From assembly GCA_035651955.1 (NCBI GenBank), contig DASRES010000040.1:27352-91351 (forward strand): a stretch of DNA of 64,000 nucleotides, read 5' to 3'. The first letter of the stretch is position 1, and every line of letters starts with the position of its first letter. The translations under genes and the position numbers were made by a program. The stretch is from Acidimicrobiia bacterium (GTDB taxonomy: Bacteria; Actinomycetota; Acidimicrobiia; IMCC26256; JAMXLJ01). Below are positions 10,006 through 18,045 of the stretch, one piece after another. The notes under the pieces were generated by a model. That model was not told the origin of the DNA. It searched no databases and saw only the letters and a program-made list of their open reading frames with translations.

Positions 10006-11087
10006 GATCTCTCGACCTCCAGTGGAGGTCGAGAGTACGGCCCGGCGATGGGCAGACGCCCTGGTCCGAGCTTCCCGGTCGGGTCGAACGCCCGCTTGAT
10101 CCGGGTCAGCAGCGCGCCGTTCGGGAACGGGAGGCCGAACGGGTCGAGGCCCGGTGCGCCCGCCTCGCGCAGCAGCCAGCCGCCCGCGCCGGCCGCGCAA
10201 CGACGGGCCGCGGCGAGCGCGGCCTCGTCCTCGGCGGCCACGTGAACCGTCCCGACCCCGACCTCGGCCAGCCAGCGGACCCCGGCCACGTCGAGCTCGG
10301 GCCCGAGCGCGGCGACCCCGCCGGGCGGGATCGAGATCCGCCCCCGATGGGGACCGTCCGGGAGGGCCGGTTGCTTGTCGACCGGCGTGAGTCCCGCGGC
10401 CCGCAGCTGAGCGTCGACGTCGGCCGGATGGCCCTCGAGCAGCACGCAGGTCCGTGATCCGTCCCAGGCGATGCACGACGGCCGGAACAGCCGGGCGCGC
10501 ACGTCGGACGGGGAGTCGCGGGTCGTCGCCCACGTGCTCGTCGCCGGGCGGGGCTGGGCCCGCAAGGTGACCTGGGCGAGCACGCCGATCGTCCCCAGTG
10601 ACCCGACCAGCAGGCGGGGCAGGTCGTACCCGCTCACGTTCTTCACGGTCGGGCCTCCGCCCTTCACGACACGGCCGTCGGCGGTGACGACGCGCACCTC
10701 GAGCACGCGGTCGCGCACCGGGCCGTGACGCAGTCGCCGCAATCCCGACAACCCCGCGCTCAGCACGCCGCCGACCGTCGCGTCCGCGTCGCGCGGGTCG
10801 AGCGGGCACTCCTGCCCGTGCTCGGCGAGGACGGCGTCGAGGTCGGCGACGCGCGTCCCCGCGCCGACCGTGATCGTCAGGTCGGCGGGCTCGTAGCGGA
10901 TGACGCCCGCGGGCGCACGCACCTCGACCGCGTCGGCCGCGACCGCGCCGCCGACCTCCCACTGCGTGCGGCCACCGACGGCGACGACCGCGTCCGCGTC
11001 ACGCACGGTCGCGCGCAGCTCGGTCAGATCCATGCACCCGCCGGCACGCGTCATATCCATGCGCCCTCCGGTATCCGTCAGATCCAT
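10002..11087 (-). CDS. glcE: Glycolate oxidase FAD-binding subunit (GlcE-like)
   Basis: An FAD-binding PCMH-type protein with APAGVIRYEPADLTITVGAGTR, DATVGGVLSAG and VKNVSGYDLPRLLVGSLGTIGV motifs typical of GlcE. About 361 residues from the first possible ATG. The start region is tripled: ATGs at 11087, 11060 and 11033 are in frame and spaced 27 bp, each followed by Asp and Leu/Met-Thr. The first two are preceded by GGAGG. The third (343 residues) is probably the ancestral start. With the first start the gene overlaps glcD by 10 bp. The product is the second flavin subunit of glycolate dehydrogenase. Confidence 0.88.
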   Translation of the reverse strand: MDLTDTGGRMDMTRAGGCMDLTELRATVRDADAVVAVGGRTQWEVGGAVAADAVEVRAPAGVIRYEPADLTITVGAGTRVADLDAVLAEHGQECPLDPRDADATVGGVLSAGLSGLRRLRHGPVRDRVLEVRVVTADGRVVKGGGPTVKNVSGYDLPRLLVGSLGTIGVLAQVTLRAQPRPATSTWATTRDSPSDVRARLFRPSCIAWDGSRTCVLLEGHPADVDAQLRAAGLTPVDKQPALPDGPHRGRISIPPGGVAALGPELDVAGVRWLAEVGVGTVHVAAEDEAALAAARRCAAGAGGWLLREAGAPGLDPFGLPFPNGALLTRIKRAFDPTGKLGPGRLPIAGPYSRPPLEVERS

Positions 11088-11098
11088 GCGCCCTCCGG
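11012..11098 (-). repeat. 27-bp tandem repeat (three copies) over the glcE start
   Basis: A unit containing a purine-rich ribosome-binding sequence, ATG, Asp, Leu/Met and Thr codons occurs three times with ATGs at 11087, 11060 and 11033. Copies 1 and 2 share GGAGGGCGCATGGAT; copy 3 has GGCGGGTGCATGGAT. The first copy lies inside the end of glcD, so the glcD C-terminus (IPEGAWI) is encoded by the repeat too. Confidence 0.85.
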
Positions 11099-12505
11099 TA
11101 TGCGCGCGACGTCGCCGCAGCGCGAACCCGCGGGGAGGACCTTCTCCGGGTTCGCGGCACCGTCGGGATCGAACGCGTCGCGGAGCCGGGCCTGCGCGTC
11201 GAGGTCGTCGGGGGTGAAGATCATCGGCATCGCGTCGCGCTTCTCCAAGCCGATGCCGTGCTCTCCGGACAGCACACCTCCGGCGTCGACGCACACGCGC
11301 AGGATGGCGTCGCCGGCCGCGTGGACGCGCTCCCAGATGCCGGGCTCGCGCGCGTCGAACACGATCAGCGGATGCAGGTTCCCGTCACCGGCGTGGAAGA
11401 CGTTCATCATCGTCAGGCGCTGCTCGGCCGCGATCGTGTACACGCGCTCCAGCACGTCGACGAGACGCGTGCGCGGCACCACGGCGTCGTGCAGGTAGTA
11501 GTCGGGCGCAATGCGGGCGATCGCCCCGAACGCCGACTTCCGTCCCTTCCACAGGAGCGCGCGCTCGTGCTCGTCCGCCGCGACCCGGACGTGCCGGGCA
11601 CCGTGCTGCGTCCCGACGTCGCGCACCGCGTCGACCTGCGCGGCGACGCCGTCGGGGAGGCCGTCGAGCTCGACGAGGAGGACGGCCGCGGCGTCGCGCG
11701 GGTAGCCGGCACCGACGTAGTCCTCGACGGCGCGGGTGATCTCGGCGTCCATCATCTCGAGCGCGGCCGGGACGATCCCCGCCGCGATGATCCCGCTGAC
11801 GGTCGCGGCGGCGTCGTCCACGGACGTGAAGTCGAGCAGCAGCGTGCGTACCGCGGGCGGGTTCGGGCTCAGGCGCACGGCGATGCGGACCGCGATCCCC
11901 ATCGTCCCCTCACTGCCGACGAAGCAGCCGCGCAGGTCGTAGCCGGGTTGGTCGGGCTCGAGACCGCCGAGGCGCGTGAGCTCGCCGTCGGGGAGCACGA
12001 CGTCGAGCGCGAGCACGTGCGTGCTCGTGACCCCGGACGCGAGGCAGTGCGGTCCACCGGCGTTCGTCGCGACGTTCCCGCCGATCGAGCACGCCTGTTG
12101 CGACGAGGGGTCGGGCGCGTAGTGCAGCCCGAGCTCGCGCACGGCCCGGCTGAGGTCGAGGTTCAGCACGCCGGGCTCCACCCACGCCACCCGTTCCTCG
12201 GCGTCCACCTCGAGCACGCGGTTCATGCGGGTCGTGACGATGACGAGCGGGTCGTCCACCGGCGTGGCGCCACCGGCGAGCCCCGTCCCGCTCCCTCGCG
12301 CCACGAACGCGCGCCCGTGACGGCGCGCGACGCGCACCGCGGCCGCCACACCGTCGCCGTCGGACGGGAAGCACACCGCGGCCGCGCTGCCACGCGCGAC
12401 GCCCGCGTCACGGCCGTAGAGCGCGAGCTCGAGGGGCTCCGCGCGGGCGCGGTCGGGACCCAGCGCGGCCTGGAGATCCGCGACCAGAGGTTGCACGCCG
12501 CTCAC
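11078..12505 (-). CDS. glcD: Glycolate oxidase/dehydrogenase FAD subunit
   Basis: The 475-residue GlcD-like flavoprotein oxidises glycolate or another 2-hydroxy acid. PCMH FAD motifs are visible: PSDGDGVAAAVRVARRHG, RGSGTGLAGGATP, PSSQQACSIGGNVATNAGG and VGSEGTMGI. The C-terminal family signature region VFHAGDGNLHP and GGVLSGEHGIGLEK is intact. Start GTG at 12505 is chosen because the alignment begins with QPLVADLQAALG; the longer frame runs into the divergent dipeptidase. It heads the glcDEF operon. Confidence 0.93.
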   Translation of the reverse strand: MSGVQPLVADLQAALGPDRARAEPLELALYGRDAGVARGSAAAVCFPSDGDGVAAAVRVARRHGRAFVARGSGTGLAGGATPVDDPLVIVTTRMNRVLEVDAEERVAWVEPGVLNLDLSRAVRELGLHYAPDPSSQQACSIGGNVATNAGGPHCLASGVTSTHVLALDVVLPDGELTRLGGLEPDQPGYDLRGCFVGSEGTMGIAVRIAVRLSPNPPAVRTLLLDFTSVDDAAATVSGIIAAGIVPAALEMMDAEITRAVEDYVGAGYPRDAAAVLLVELDGLPDGVAAQVDAVRDVGTQHGARHVRVAADEHERALLWKGRKSAFGAIARIAPDYYLHDAVVPRTRLVDVLERVYTIAAEQRLTMMNVFHAGDGNLHPLIVFDAREPGIWERVHAAGDAILRVCVDAGGVLSGEHGIGLEKRDAMPMIFTPDDLDAQARLRDAFDPDGAANPEKVLPAGSRCGDVARIPEGAWI

Positions 12506-12518
12506 GGTGCGCAAGCCT

Positions 12519-13937
12519 ATGCTCGCTCCGGTGGCCCTCCGCCTCGAGCAGTTCCTCGCGCGCGAGCGGGACGCGGTGCTCCGCGCGCTCGACGCGTGGC
12601 TCCGCATCCCGTCGATCTCCGTCGACCCGTCGCGGGCCCGCGACGTCCGCGCGTCCGCCGAGTGGTGCGCGGACCGCATGACGAGCACCGGGCTGGAGCA
12701 CGTCGCGTTGCTGGAGACCGACGGTCACCCGTCGGTGTACGGCGACTGGTTGCATGCGCCGGGCGCGCCGACGGTCGTCGTCTACGGCCATCACGACGTG
12801 CAACCCGTCGAGCCGCTGGAGGAGTGGGTGTCGCCCCCGTTCGAGCCCACCGTGCGCGACGGCCAGCTCTTCGCGCGCGGCGCGGTCGACGACAAGGGTC
12901 AGGTGCTGTACCACCTTGAGGCGCTGCGCGGGATGTTCGAGATCGGCGACGGCTCGCTGCCCGTCAACGTCAAGCTGCTCGTCGAGGGCGAGGAGGAGAT
13001 CGGCAGCGTGCACTTCGACGCGCTCCTCGCGCGCGAGCGCGAGAGGCTCGCGTGTGACGCGGTCGTCGTCTCCGACACGGGGATGCTCGCGCCCGACGTG
13101 CCGTCCATGTGCACCGGCATGCGCGGGCTCGTGCAGCTCGCCGTCGAGTTGCGCACGGCCGCGACCGACCTGCACTCGGGCAGCTACGGCGGTGCCGTGC
13201 TCAACGCCGCGCACGTCGCCGCGGAGCTGATCGCGGCACTCCACGACGACGAGCAGCGGGTGACGATCCCCGGCTTCTACGACGACGTGCGCCCGCTGAC
13301 CGCGCGGGAGCGTGCGATGCTCGCCGCGGTGCCGTTCGACGAGCGCGCGTTCCTCCGCGACGCCGGCACCACACGGCTCGTGGGCGAGGCGGGCATGTCG
13401 ACGCTCGAGCGCATCTGGGCGCGCCCGACCGCGGAGGTCGTCGCGCTGCAGAGCGGGTGGTCGCCCTCGGGCGCGCGGACGATCGTTCCCGCGGTCGCGC
13501 AGTTCCTGCTGACGTGCCGGCTCGTCGCCGACCAGCAGCCGGACCGCATCCTCGACGCGTGCGAGGCGTGGGTGCGCGCGCGCGTTCCCGACGGCGTCGA
13601 CGTGCGGTGCACCCGCCAGGGCGCGGTCGCTCCCGCGCTCACGCCCGTCGACCACCCCGCGGTGACCGCCGCCGCGGCCGCGATCGAGCGAGTGTGGGGA
13701 CGCGCGCCGCTGTACACGCGCGAAGGCGGATCAGGGCCGGAGGAGGCGCTCGGGCGCGTGCTCGACGCGCCCGTCGTGTTCCTCGGCGTCGGGCTGCCCG
13801 ACGACGGGATCCACGGTCCGAACGAGCGGATCGTGCTGGACCAGTTGTGGCGCGGTGTCCTCGCCGCCGGCGAGCTGTGGGACGAGCTCGCCGCGAGCGA
13901 GACCGCGACGACCGAGAGTGTCGGAAGGAAGCGATGA
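12519..13937 (+). CDS. M20/M25/M40-family dipeptidase
   Basis: A 472-residue zinc metallopeptidase of the ArgE/DapE/CNDP type. Zinc-site motifs in order are VVYGHHDVQP, GAVDDKGQ, EGEEEIGS and, in the dimerisation domain, DLHSGSYGG. The C-terminal EGGSGPEEALGRV and GIHGPNER complete the site. Start taken as the ATG at 12519; GTG 12507 and GTG 12531 are in-frame alternatives. Only 13 bp separates it from the glcD start, so the two promoters must overlap the opposite coding regions or be leaderless. It is followed by an ATGA overlap with the next gene. Confidence 0.9.
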   Translation: MLAPVALRLEQFLARERDAVLRALDAWLRIPSISVDPSRARDVRASAEWCADRMTSTGLEHVALLETDGHPSVYGDWLHAPGAPTVVVYGHHDVQPVEPLEEWVSPPFEPTVRDGQLFARGAVDDKGQVLYHLEALRGMFEIGDGSLPVNVKLLVEGEEEIGSVHFDALLARERERLACDAVVVSDTGMLAPDVPSMCTGMRGLVQLAVELRTAATDLHSGSYGGAVLNAAHVAAELIAALHDDEQRVTIPGFYDDVRPLTARERAMLAAVPFDERAFLRDAGTTRLVGEAGMSTLERIWARPTAEVVALQSGWSPSGARTIVPAVAQFLLTCRLVADQQPDRILDACEAWVRARVPDGVDVRCTRQGAVAPALTPVDHPAVTAAAAAIERVWGRAPLYTREGGSGPEEALGRVLDAPVVFLGVGLPDDGIHGPNERIVLDQLWRGVLAAGELWDELAASETATTESVGRKR

Positions 13938-14758
13938 CGACGCGAGACGCGCGCGCCAACGGGCGCGCGAACGGCAGGAAGCCGGCACCGCCCGCCGCAC
14001 CGGTGCGCGAGTGGGTGACGTTCGACGACCCCAACGAGGAGGGCCGGCGCTGGCAGGTGGACGTGACGTTCATGCTGTCGCGATGGCGGTGCCTGTTCGG
14101 CTGCGGCTGCCAGGGCGTGCTGACGGAGCCGACCCCCGAGCTCGTCCTCGGCTGCTGCTCGTACGGTGCCCACTTCTCCGACAAGAAGGACCGCGACCGC
14201 ACGGTGCGGCTCGCCAAGAAGCTGTCGCCCGACGAGTGGCAGTTCCACGACACCGGCCGCCGGCGCGGGGTCGTCGCGACGCTCGGGCCGAGCAGCTGGC
14301 GGACGCGCCTCGTGGAGGACGCGTGCATCTTCCTGAACCGCGTCGGCTTCCCCGCGGGTCCCGGCTGCGCGTTCCATCTCCACGCAATGCGCGCCGGTGA
14401 GCACTTCGCGGACTGGAAGCCCGAGGTCTGCTGGCAGCTGCCACTCCGGCGCATCGACCGTGAGGAGGACGACGGCACCGTCACGTCCGTTCTCACCGAG
14501 TACGCGCGCGACGGGTGGGGCCCGGGCGGTGACGACTTCGCGTGGTGGTGCACCGAGGCACCCGAGGCGTTCACGGCGACGGACGCCGTGTACCGCACTC
14601 AGGAGCCCGAGCTCCGGCGGATGATCGGCGACGAGCTGTACGAGCAGCTCGCCGCGTACCTCGACCGGCGCGCGCGCGTGCTCGATCCCGCGCCGGCCCG
14701 TCATCCCGCGCAGACGCCGGTCGCGCTCGGTCCGACGCGCGGGAAGCGCGCGCGCTAG
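13934..14758 (+). CDS. Conserved cysteine-rich protein, function unknown
   Basis: A 274-residue protein starting with ATG overlapping the dipeptidase stop (ATGA). The first 25 residues are basic and Ala/Asn/Gly-rich. After that comes WQVDVTFMLSRWRCLFGCGCQGV and, further on, GCCSYGAHF, giving a cysteine cluster (C, C-G-C, C-C) that could bind a metal. Later conserved-looking segments are LNRVGFPAGPGCAFHLHA and PEVCWQLPLRR. I do not recognise an enzyme family; similar proteins are, to my knowledge, annotated as hypothetical in actinobacteria. Coupling to the dipeptidase suggests joint expression only. Confidence 0.7.
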   Translation: MTTRDARANGRANGRKPAPPAAPVREWVTFDDPNEEGRRWQVDVTFMLSRWRCLFGCGCQGVLTEPTPELVLGCCSYGAHFSDKKDRDRTVRLAKKLSPDEWQFHDTGRRRGVVATLGPSSWRTRLVEDACIFLNRVGFPAGPGCAFHLHAMRAGEHFADWKPEVCWQLPLRRIDREEDDGTVTSVLTEYARDGWGPGGDDFAWWCTEAPEAFTATDAVYRTQEPELRRMIGDELYEQLAAYLDRRARVLDPAPARHPAQTPVALGPTRGKRAR

Positions 14759-14777
14759 CCGGTCAGGGGGATCACGA

Positions 14778-15308
14778 GTGCCGCAGTTCTCGTTCGAGGG
14801 TCTCGAGCCCCAGGTGCACCCGGGGGCGTTCGTCGCGCCCACGGCGACGCTCGTCGGCGACGTCGTGGTCGAGGAGGGCGCGTCGGTCTGGTACGGCGCG
14901 GTGCTGCGGGCCGACTACTCGCCGGTGATCGTGCGGCGCGGCGCGAACGTCCAAGACGGCGCGGTCCTGCACGGACCGCCCGGCCTTCACACCGAGGTCG
15001 GGCCGGGCTCGACGGTGGCGCACAACTGCGTCGTGCACGGCGCGGTCCTCGGCGAGGAGTGTCTCGTCGCCAACGGCGCGGTCGTCCTCGACGGTGCACG
15101 CGTCGGCGATCGCGCGCTCGTCGCCGCCGGCTCCCTCGTGTCCGCGAACTTCGTCGTCCCGCCGAACATGCTCGCGGCGGGTGCACCCGCGCAGATCAAG
15201 CGACCCGTCGTCGGCTCGCCCGCCGAGCTGTGGGTGCAGACGAACCCGGCCGCGTACGCGGAGCTCGCGCAGCGCCACCGCGACGGGATGCGCTGGCTGC
15301 GCGACTAA
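14778..15308 (+). CDS. Gamma carbonic anhydrase family / left-handed beta-helix protein
   Basis: A 176-residue hexapeptide-repeat protein. Repeats run through most of its length (GAFVAPTATLVGDVVVEEGASVW... to ...AAGSLVSANFVVPP). Metal-site candidates match the gamma-class pattern: His in AVLHG and the pair in VAHNCVVHG. Length fits YrdA/PaaY-type members, for which carbonic anhydrase activity is often unproven. GTG start at 14778 follows a good ribosome-binding sequence (AGGGGGA). Confidence 0.85.
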   Translation: MPQFSFEGLEPQVHPGAFVAPTATLVGDVVVEEGASVWYGAVLRADYSPVIVRRGANVQDGAVLHGPPGLHTEVGPGSTVAHNCVVHGAVLGEECLVANGAVVLDGARVGDRALVAAGSLVSANFVVPPNMLAAGAPAQIKRPVVGSPAELWVQTNPAAYAELAQRHRDGMRWLRD

Positions 15309-15405
15309 TGCCGCGTCAGGCAACGTTCGCCCTGTCCTGTACCGGCGCATCGTGGACGCACGTCATGGCGGGCCGACCTGTGGCGGGCCGGGCGCGGAAC
15401 GGCAG

Positions 15406-16272
15406 TCATGGCGTTGGGTGCTTTGACGGGGTGAGCTGGCGGAGGCGCGGCGCGATCTCTGTCGCAAGGCGTTCGATCGTTTGGTGATCGTAGGGTGCCG
15501 GCATGACGGCGATGATCTCGGAGGCACCTGCGTTGGCGTACTCGGCGAGGCGCGTCGCGACGACGTCGGGTGGTCCCCACGGCCGATTCGAGGCGGCGTA
15601 GTCCGGGAAGTTTGCGATCTCACCGATCTCGTTGAGGCGGTCCTCCACCAGTCCTGGGCGGTCTCGCACGATGACTCCGACATTGACGGTCACCCCGATG
15701 TTCGCGGGGTCGCGCCCCACTGCGACGCAGTGCCCGTCAAGCGCGGCTCGCTTGCCCACGACGACTTCCGGCGTCCCGAACGCGTTCCACAGATCTGCGT
15801 GACGCGCGACGACCCGAAGGGTTTTGCGCTCGCCGCCCCCGCCGATCAGTAACGGCAGATGACGCTGGAGCGGCTTCGGGACGAGGACGGCGTCGCGCAG
15901 GACGTAATGAGCGCCGTGAAAATCGGTGACGTCGTTCTCGAACAATGATCGAATCACCGTGCAGGCTTCGTCGAGCATCGAGATCCGCTCGCCCGCCGAC
16001 GGGAACTCGATTCCGTAGGCGCGATGCTCGCGTTCGTGCCAGCCCGCGCCGAGCCCCAGGACGGCGCGCCCGCCCGAGATGTGATCCAGCGTCGCGGTCA
16101 TCTTCGCGAGAATTGCAGGATTCCGGTATGTCACGCCGGTGACGAGCACACCGAGGCGCGCCCTCGACGTCAACGCGCTCAGAGCAGCCAACCCGGTCCA
16201 ACCATCGAACACCGGCAGCGTCTCGTCCGCGCCGAGGGACACGAAATGGTCGTACAGCCACAACGAATCCAA
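15406..16272 (-). CDS. LLM-class F420-type oxidoreductase, N-terminally interrupted by an amber codon
   Basis: Luciferase-like TIM-barrel oxidoreductase (residues LWLYDHF, RARLGVLVTGVTYRNPAILAKM, GLGAGWHEREHRAYG, LLIGGGGERKTLRVVARHAD). The natural start should be the ATG at 16356, which begins with an expected MRVGISLWP, but codon 10 is TAG at 16327-16329. The frame then continues without another stop. The coordinates given begin at a TTG (codon 29) that could serve as a poor restart. The first strand, which helps hold the cofactor, would be lost. Likely a pseudogene or an error in the sequence. Base composition is also less GC-rich than the neighbours, suggesting transfer. Confidence 0.6.
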   Translation of the reverse strand: MDSLWLYDHFVSLGADETLPVFDGWTGLAALSALTSRARLGVLVTGVTYRNPAILAKMTATLDHISGGRAVLGLGAGWHEREHRAYGIEFPSAGERISMLDEACTVIRSLFENDVTDFHGAHYVLRDAVLVPKPLQRHLPLLIGGGGERKTLRVVARHADLWNAFGTPEVVVGKRAALDGHCVAVGRDPANIGVTVNVGVIVRDRPGLVEDRLNEIGEIANFPDYAASNRPWGPPDVVATRLAEYANAGASEIIAVMPAPYDHQTIERLATEIAPRLRQLTPSKHPTP

Positions 16273-16326
16273 GCCGAGCGTGTCGACCTCGACCGCCGCT
16301 GCGCACAGCTGCCGCCATGTCGGCCC

Positions 16327-16329
16327 CTA
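16327..16329 (-). other. In-frame amber codon at position 10 of the luciferase-like gene
   Basis: Reading from ATG 16356 gives nine expected residues (MRVGISLWP), TAG, then GPTWRQL and the rest of the protein in the same frame. A CAG to TAG change would account for it. Confidence 0.8.
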
Positions 16330-16407
16330 CGGCCACAACGAGATGCCCACACGCATCAGCAACGACGCTAGACGCACGCGCGGAGAGCCGCACCTGAGCG
16401 GAGAGCT

Positions 16408-16782
16408 CTAGGTCAACTCGGTCGCGGTCCCGATCGCCGTCGCGATCACGTCGGCCTGCGCGCGCTGCTCGGCCGCTTCCGCAGGGCGTCCCGCGCGGTC
16501 GAAGTCGTCGGCGAGCGCGCGCCACCGCGCGAGCTCGGCGAGGAGCAGGTCGCGGCACGCGTCATCGGTGAGCTCGCGACGGCTCACCTCGCCGGCGCCG
16601 AGACCGGCGACGCCACCGGCGACGGCACCCGACTCGACGGCGGGCGCCGCGGACGGGTCGGCCGCCTCCGCGTTGTCCAACGTCGCGAGCGCCGTCCGCA
16701 ACGCGCGCATCGCGGTGCGGTCGCGGTCCTTCAGCGCGGTGTCGAGCGCACGTCGCAGCGCGTCGCGCACCGCGGTGGTCAC
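16408..16782 (-). CDS. GatB/YqeY domain-like protein
   Basis: A 124-residue helical protein. Features resembling the YqeY family are the N-terminal LRRALDTALKDRDRTAMRALRTALATLDNAEA and the later ELTDDACRDLLLAELARWRALADDFDRAGRPAEAAE, a pattern also seen at the C-terminus of GatB where it contacts tRNA. Start GTG at 16782 overlaps the upstream SDR stop (GTGA). Role of stand-alone YqeY proteins is not settled. Confidence 0.7.
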   Translation of the reverse strand: MTTAVRDALRRALDTALKDRDRTAMRALRTALATLDNAEAADPSAAPAVESGAVAGGVAGLGAGEVSRRELTDDACRDLLLAELARWRALADDFDRAGRPAEAAEQRAQADVIATAIGTATELT

Positions 16783-17543
16783 ACGAGGAGCGAGCCGCCG
16801 TCGACGAGGACGACCTCGCCCGTCATCCAGCTCGAAGCGTCGGACGCGAGGAACAGTGCGGCACCCGCGATGTCGTCGGGCACGCCGAGCCGGCGCGTCG
16901 GGTACGCGGACGCGATCTGCTCCTCGGCGGACTCGTAGAGCACCCGGGCGAAGTCCGTCTTCACGAGTCCGGGGGCGATCGCGTTGACGCGCACCTTCGG
17001 GCCGAGCTCCAGCGCGAGCTGCTTCGTCATGTGCGCGATCGCGGCCTTCGACACGTTGTACATGCCGAGACCGGGCGCGGCGTGCAGGCCGCCCGTCGAC
17101 GTGATGTTGACGATGGTGCCGCCGTTGTCGTGCATCCACGCGCGCCATGCGTGCTGGCTCAGGAGCAGCGGGCCGACGACGTTAACCTCGAGGACCTTCG
17201 AGATCGCGCGCGGTTCGATCTTGATGAGCGGGCCGAACGTCGGGTTCGCGGCGGCGTTGTTCACCAGGACGTCGAGACGGCCGAGCCGGTCCCTGCACAG
17301 CGCGACGGCAGCCTCGATCGCCTCCGGATCGCCGGCCGACCCCGCGTACACCGCCACGTCGGCGCCGATCGCGCGCAGGGCCTGCTCGGTCTCGTCGAGC
17401 TCGTCCTGCTTGCGCGCGAGCACGCACACGGACGCGCCCGCCGCCGCGTAGGCCTCCGCGATCGCGCGACCGATTCCCCGGGTACCGCCGGTCACGAGCG
17501 CGGTCTTGCCGTCGAGACGGAACGCCTTGGCCGGATCGATCAC
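16779..17543 (-). CDS. Short-chain dehydrogenase/reductase (SDR)
   Basis: A 254-residue classical SDR. It has the cofactor motif TGGTRGIGRA, the NNAA strand motif (LVNNAAANP), and the catalytic Ser and YxxxK (Tyr-Asn-Val-Ser-Lys in GLGMYNVSKAA). The C-terminus is the usual VDGG. Start GTG at 17543. It follows the GroES-like gene by about 20 bp on the same strand and overlaps the YqeY gene, forming a three-gene operon. Substrate unknown; such genes are common in Acidimicrobiia lipid metabolism. Confidence 0.9.
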   Translation of the reverse strand: MIDPAKAFRLDGKTALVTGGTRGIGRAIAEAYAAAGASVCVLARKQDELDETEQALRAIGADVAVYAGSAGDPEAIEAAVALCRDRLGRLDVLVNNAAANPTFGPLIKIEPRAISKVLEVNVVGPLLLSQHAWRAWMHDNGGTIVNITSTGGLHAAPGLGMYNVSKAAIAHMTKQLALELGPKVRVNAIAPGLVKTDFARVLYESAEEQIASAYPTRRLGVPDDIAGAALFLASDASSWMTGEVVLVDGGSLLV

Positions 17544-17562
17544 TCGCCCTCCCGTCGGTCCG

Positions 17563-17904
17563 TCACAGGTAGAGGCCCGTCTGGCCTTCGGTACGTTCGG
17601 ACGCGACCGCGTGGACGTCGCGCTCGCGCAGGATGAGGTACTCCTCGCCGCGGATCTCGACCTCGAAGCCGGCGTCGGGCGCGAACAGCACGAGGTCGCC
17701 GGGTTCGACGTTGCGGACCGTCGGCCCCACCTGCACGACCTCGGCCCAGCCGAGGCGGCGGCTGACGTTGGCGGTCGCCGGGATGAGGATCCCGGCGCGC
17801 GACTTGCGCTCGCCGACCTCCTTCGACGGCGCCACGAGCAATCGGTCGGTCGTGACGCGAATGGCCTGCTTGACGTCGCCGCGGACGTCGTCGGCACTCG
17901 GCAT
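17563..17904 (-). CDS. groES: GroES-like co-chaperonin paralogue
   Basis: A 113-residue protein with the GroES beta-barrel pattern: IRVTTDRLLVAPSK near the start, AGILIPAT, the mobile-loop region, GDLVLFAPDAG and YLILRERDVHAV. The mobile loop (KSRAGILIP) is somewhat divergent from the canonical form, and no groEL is adjacent. It may be a secondary co-chaperonin. Start ATG at 17904. The symbol reflects family only. Confidence 0.75.
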   Translation of the reverse strand: MPSADDVRGDVKQAIRVTTDRLLVAPSKEVGERKSRAGILIPATANVSRRLGWAEVVQVGPTVRNVEPGDLVLFAPDAGFEVEIRGEEYLILRERDVHAVASERTEGQTGLYL

Positions 17905-18045
17905 GGCGTCGCAGGTTAGCGGGGCGACTCGCCGCGCCCGATGCGTGCCGCGCGGCGTCGCCTGATGCCCGGATCGGCGAACGTGCGCGGTAGATTCGCC
18001 CGGCCGACCGGCCCCCTGCACGCGTTCCCAGGAGCCTGCTGCCTC

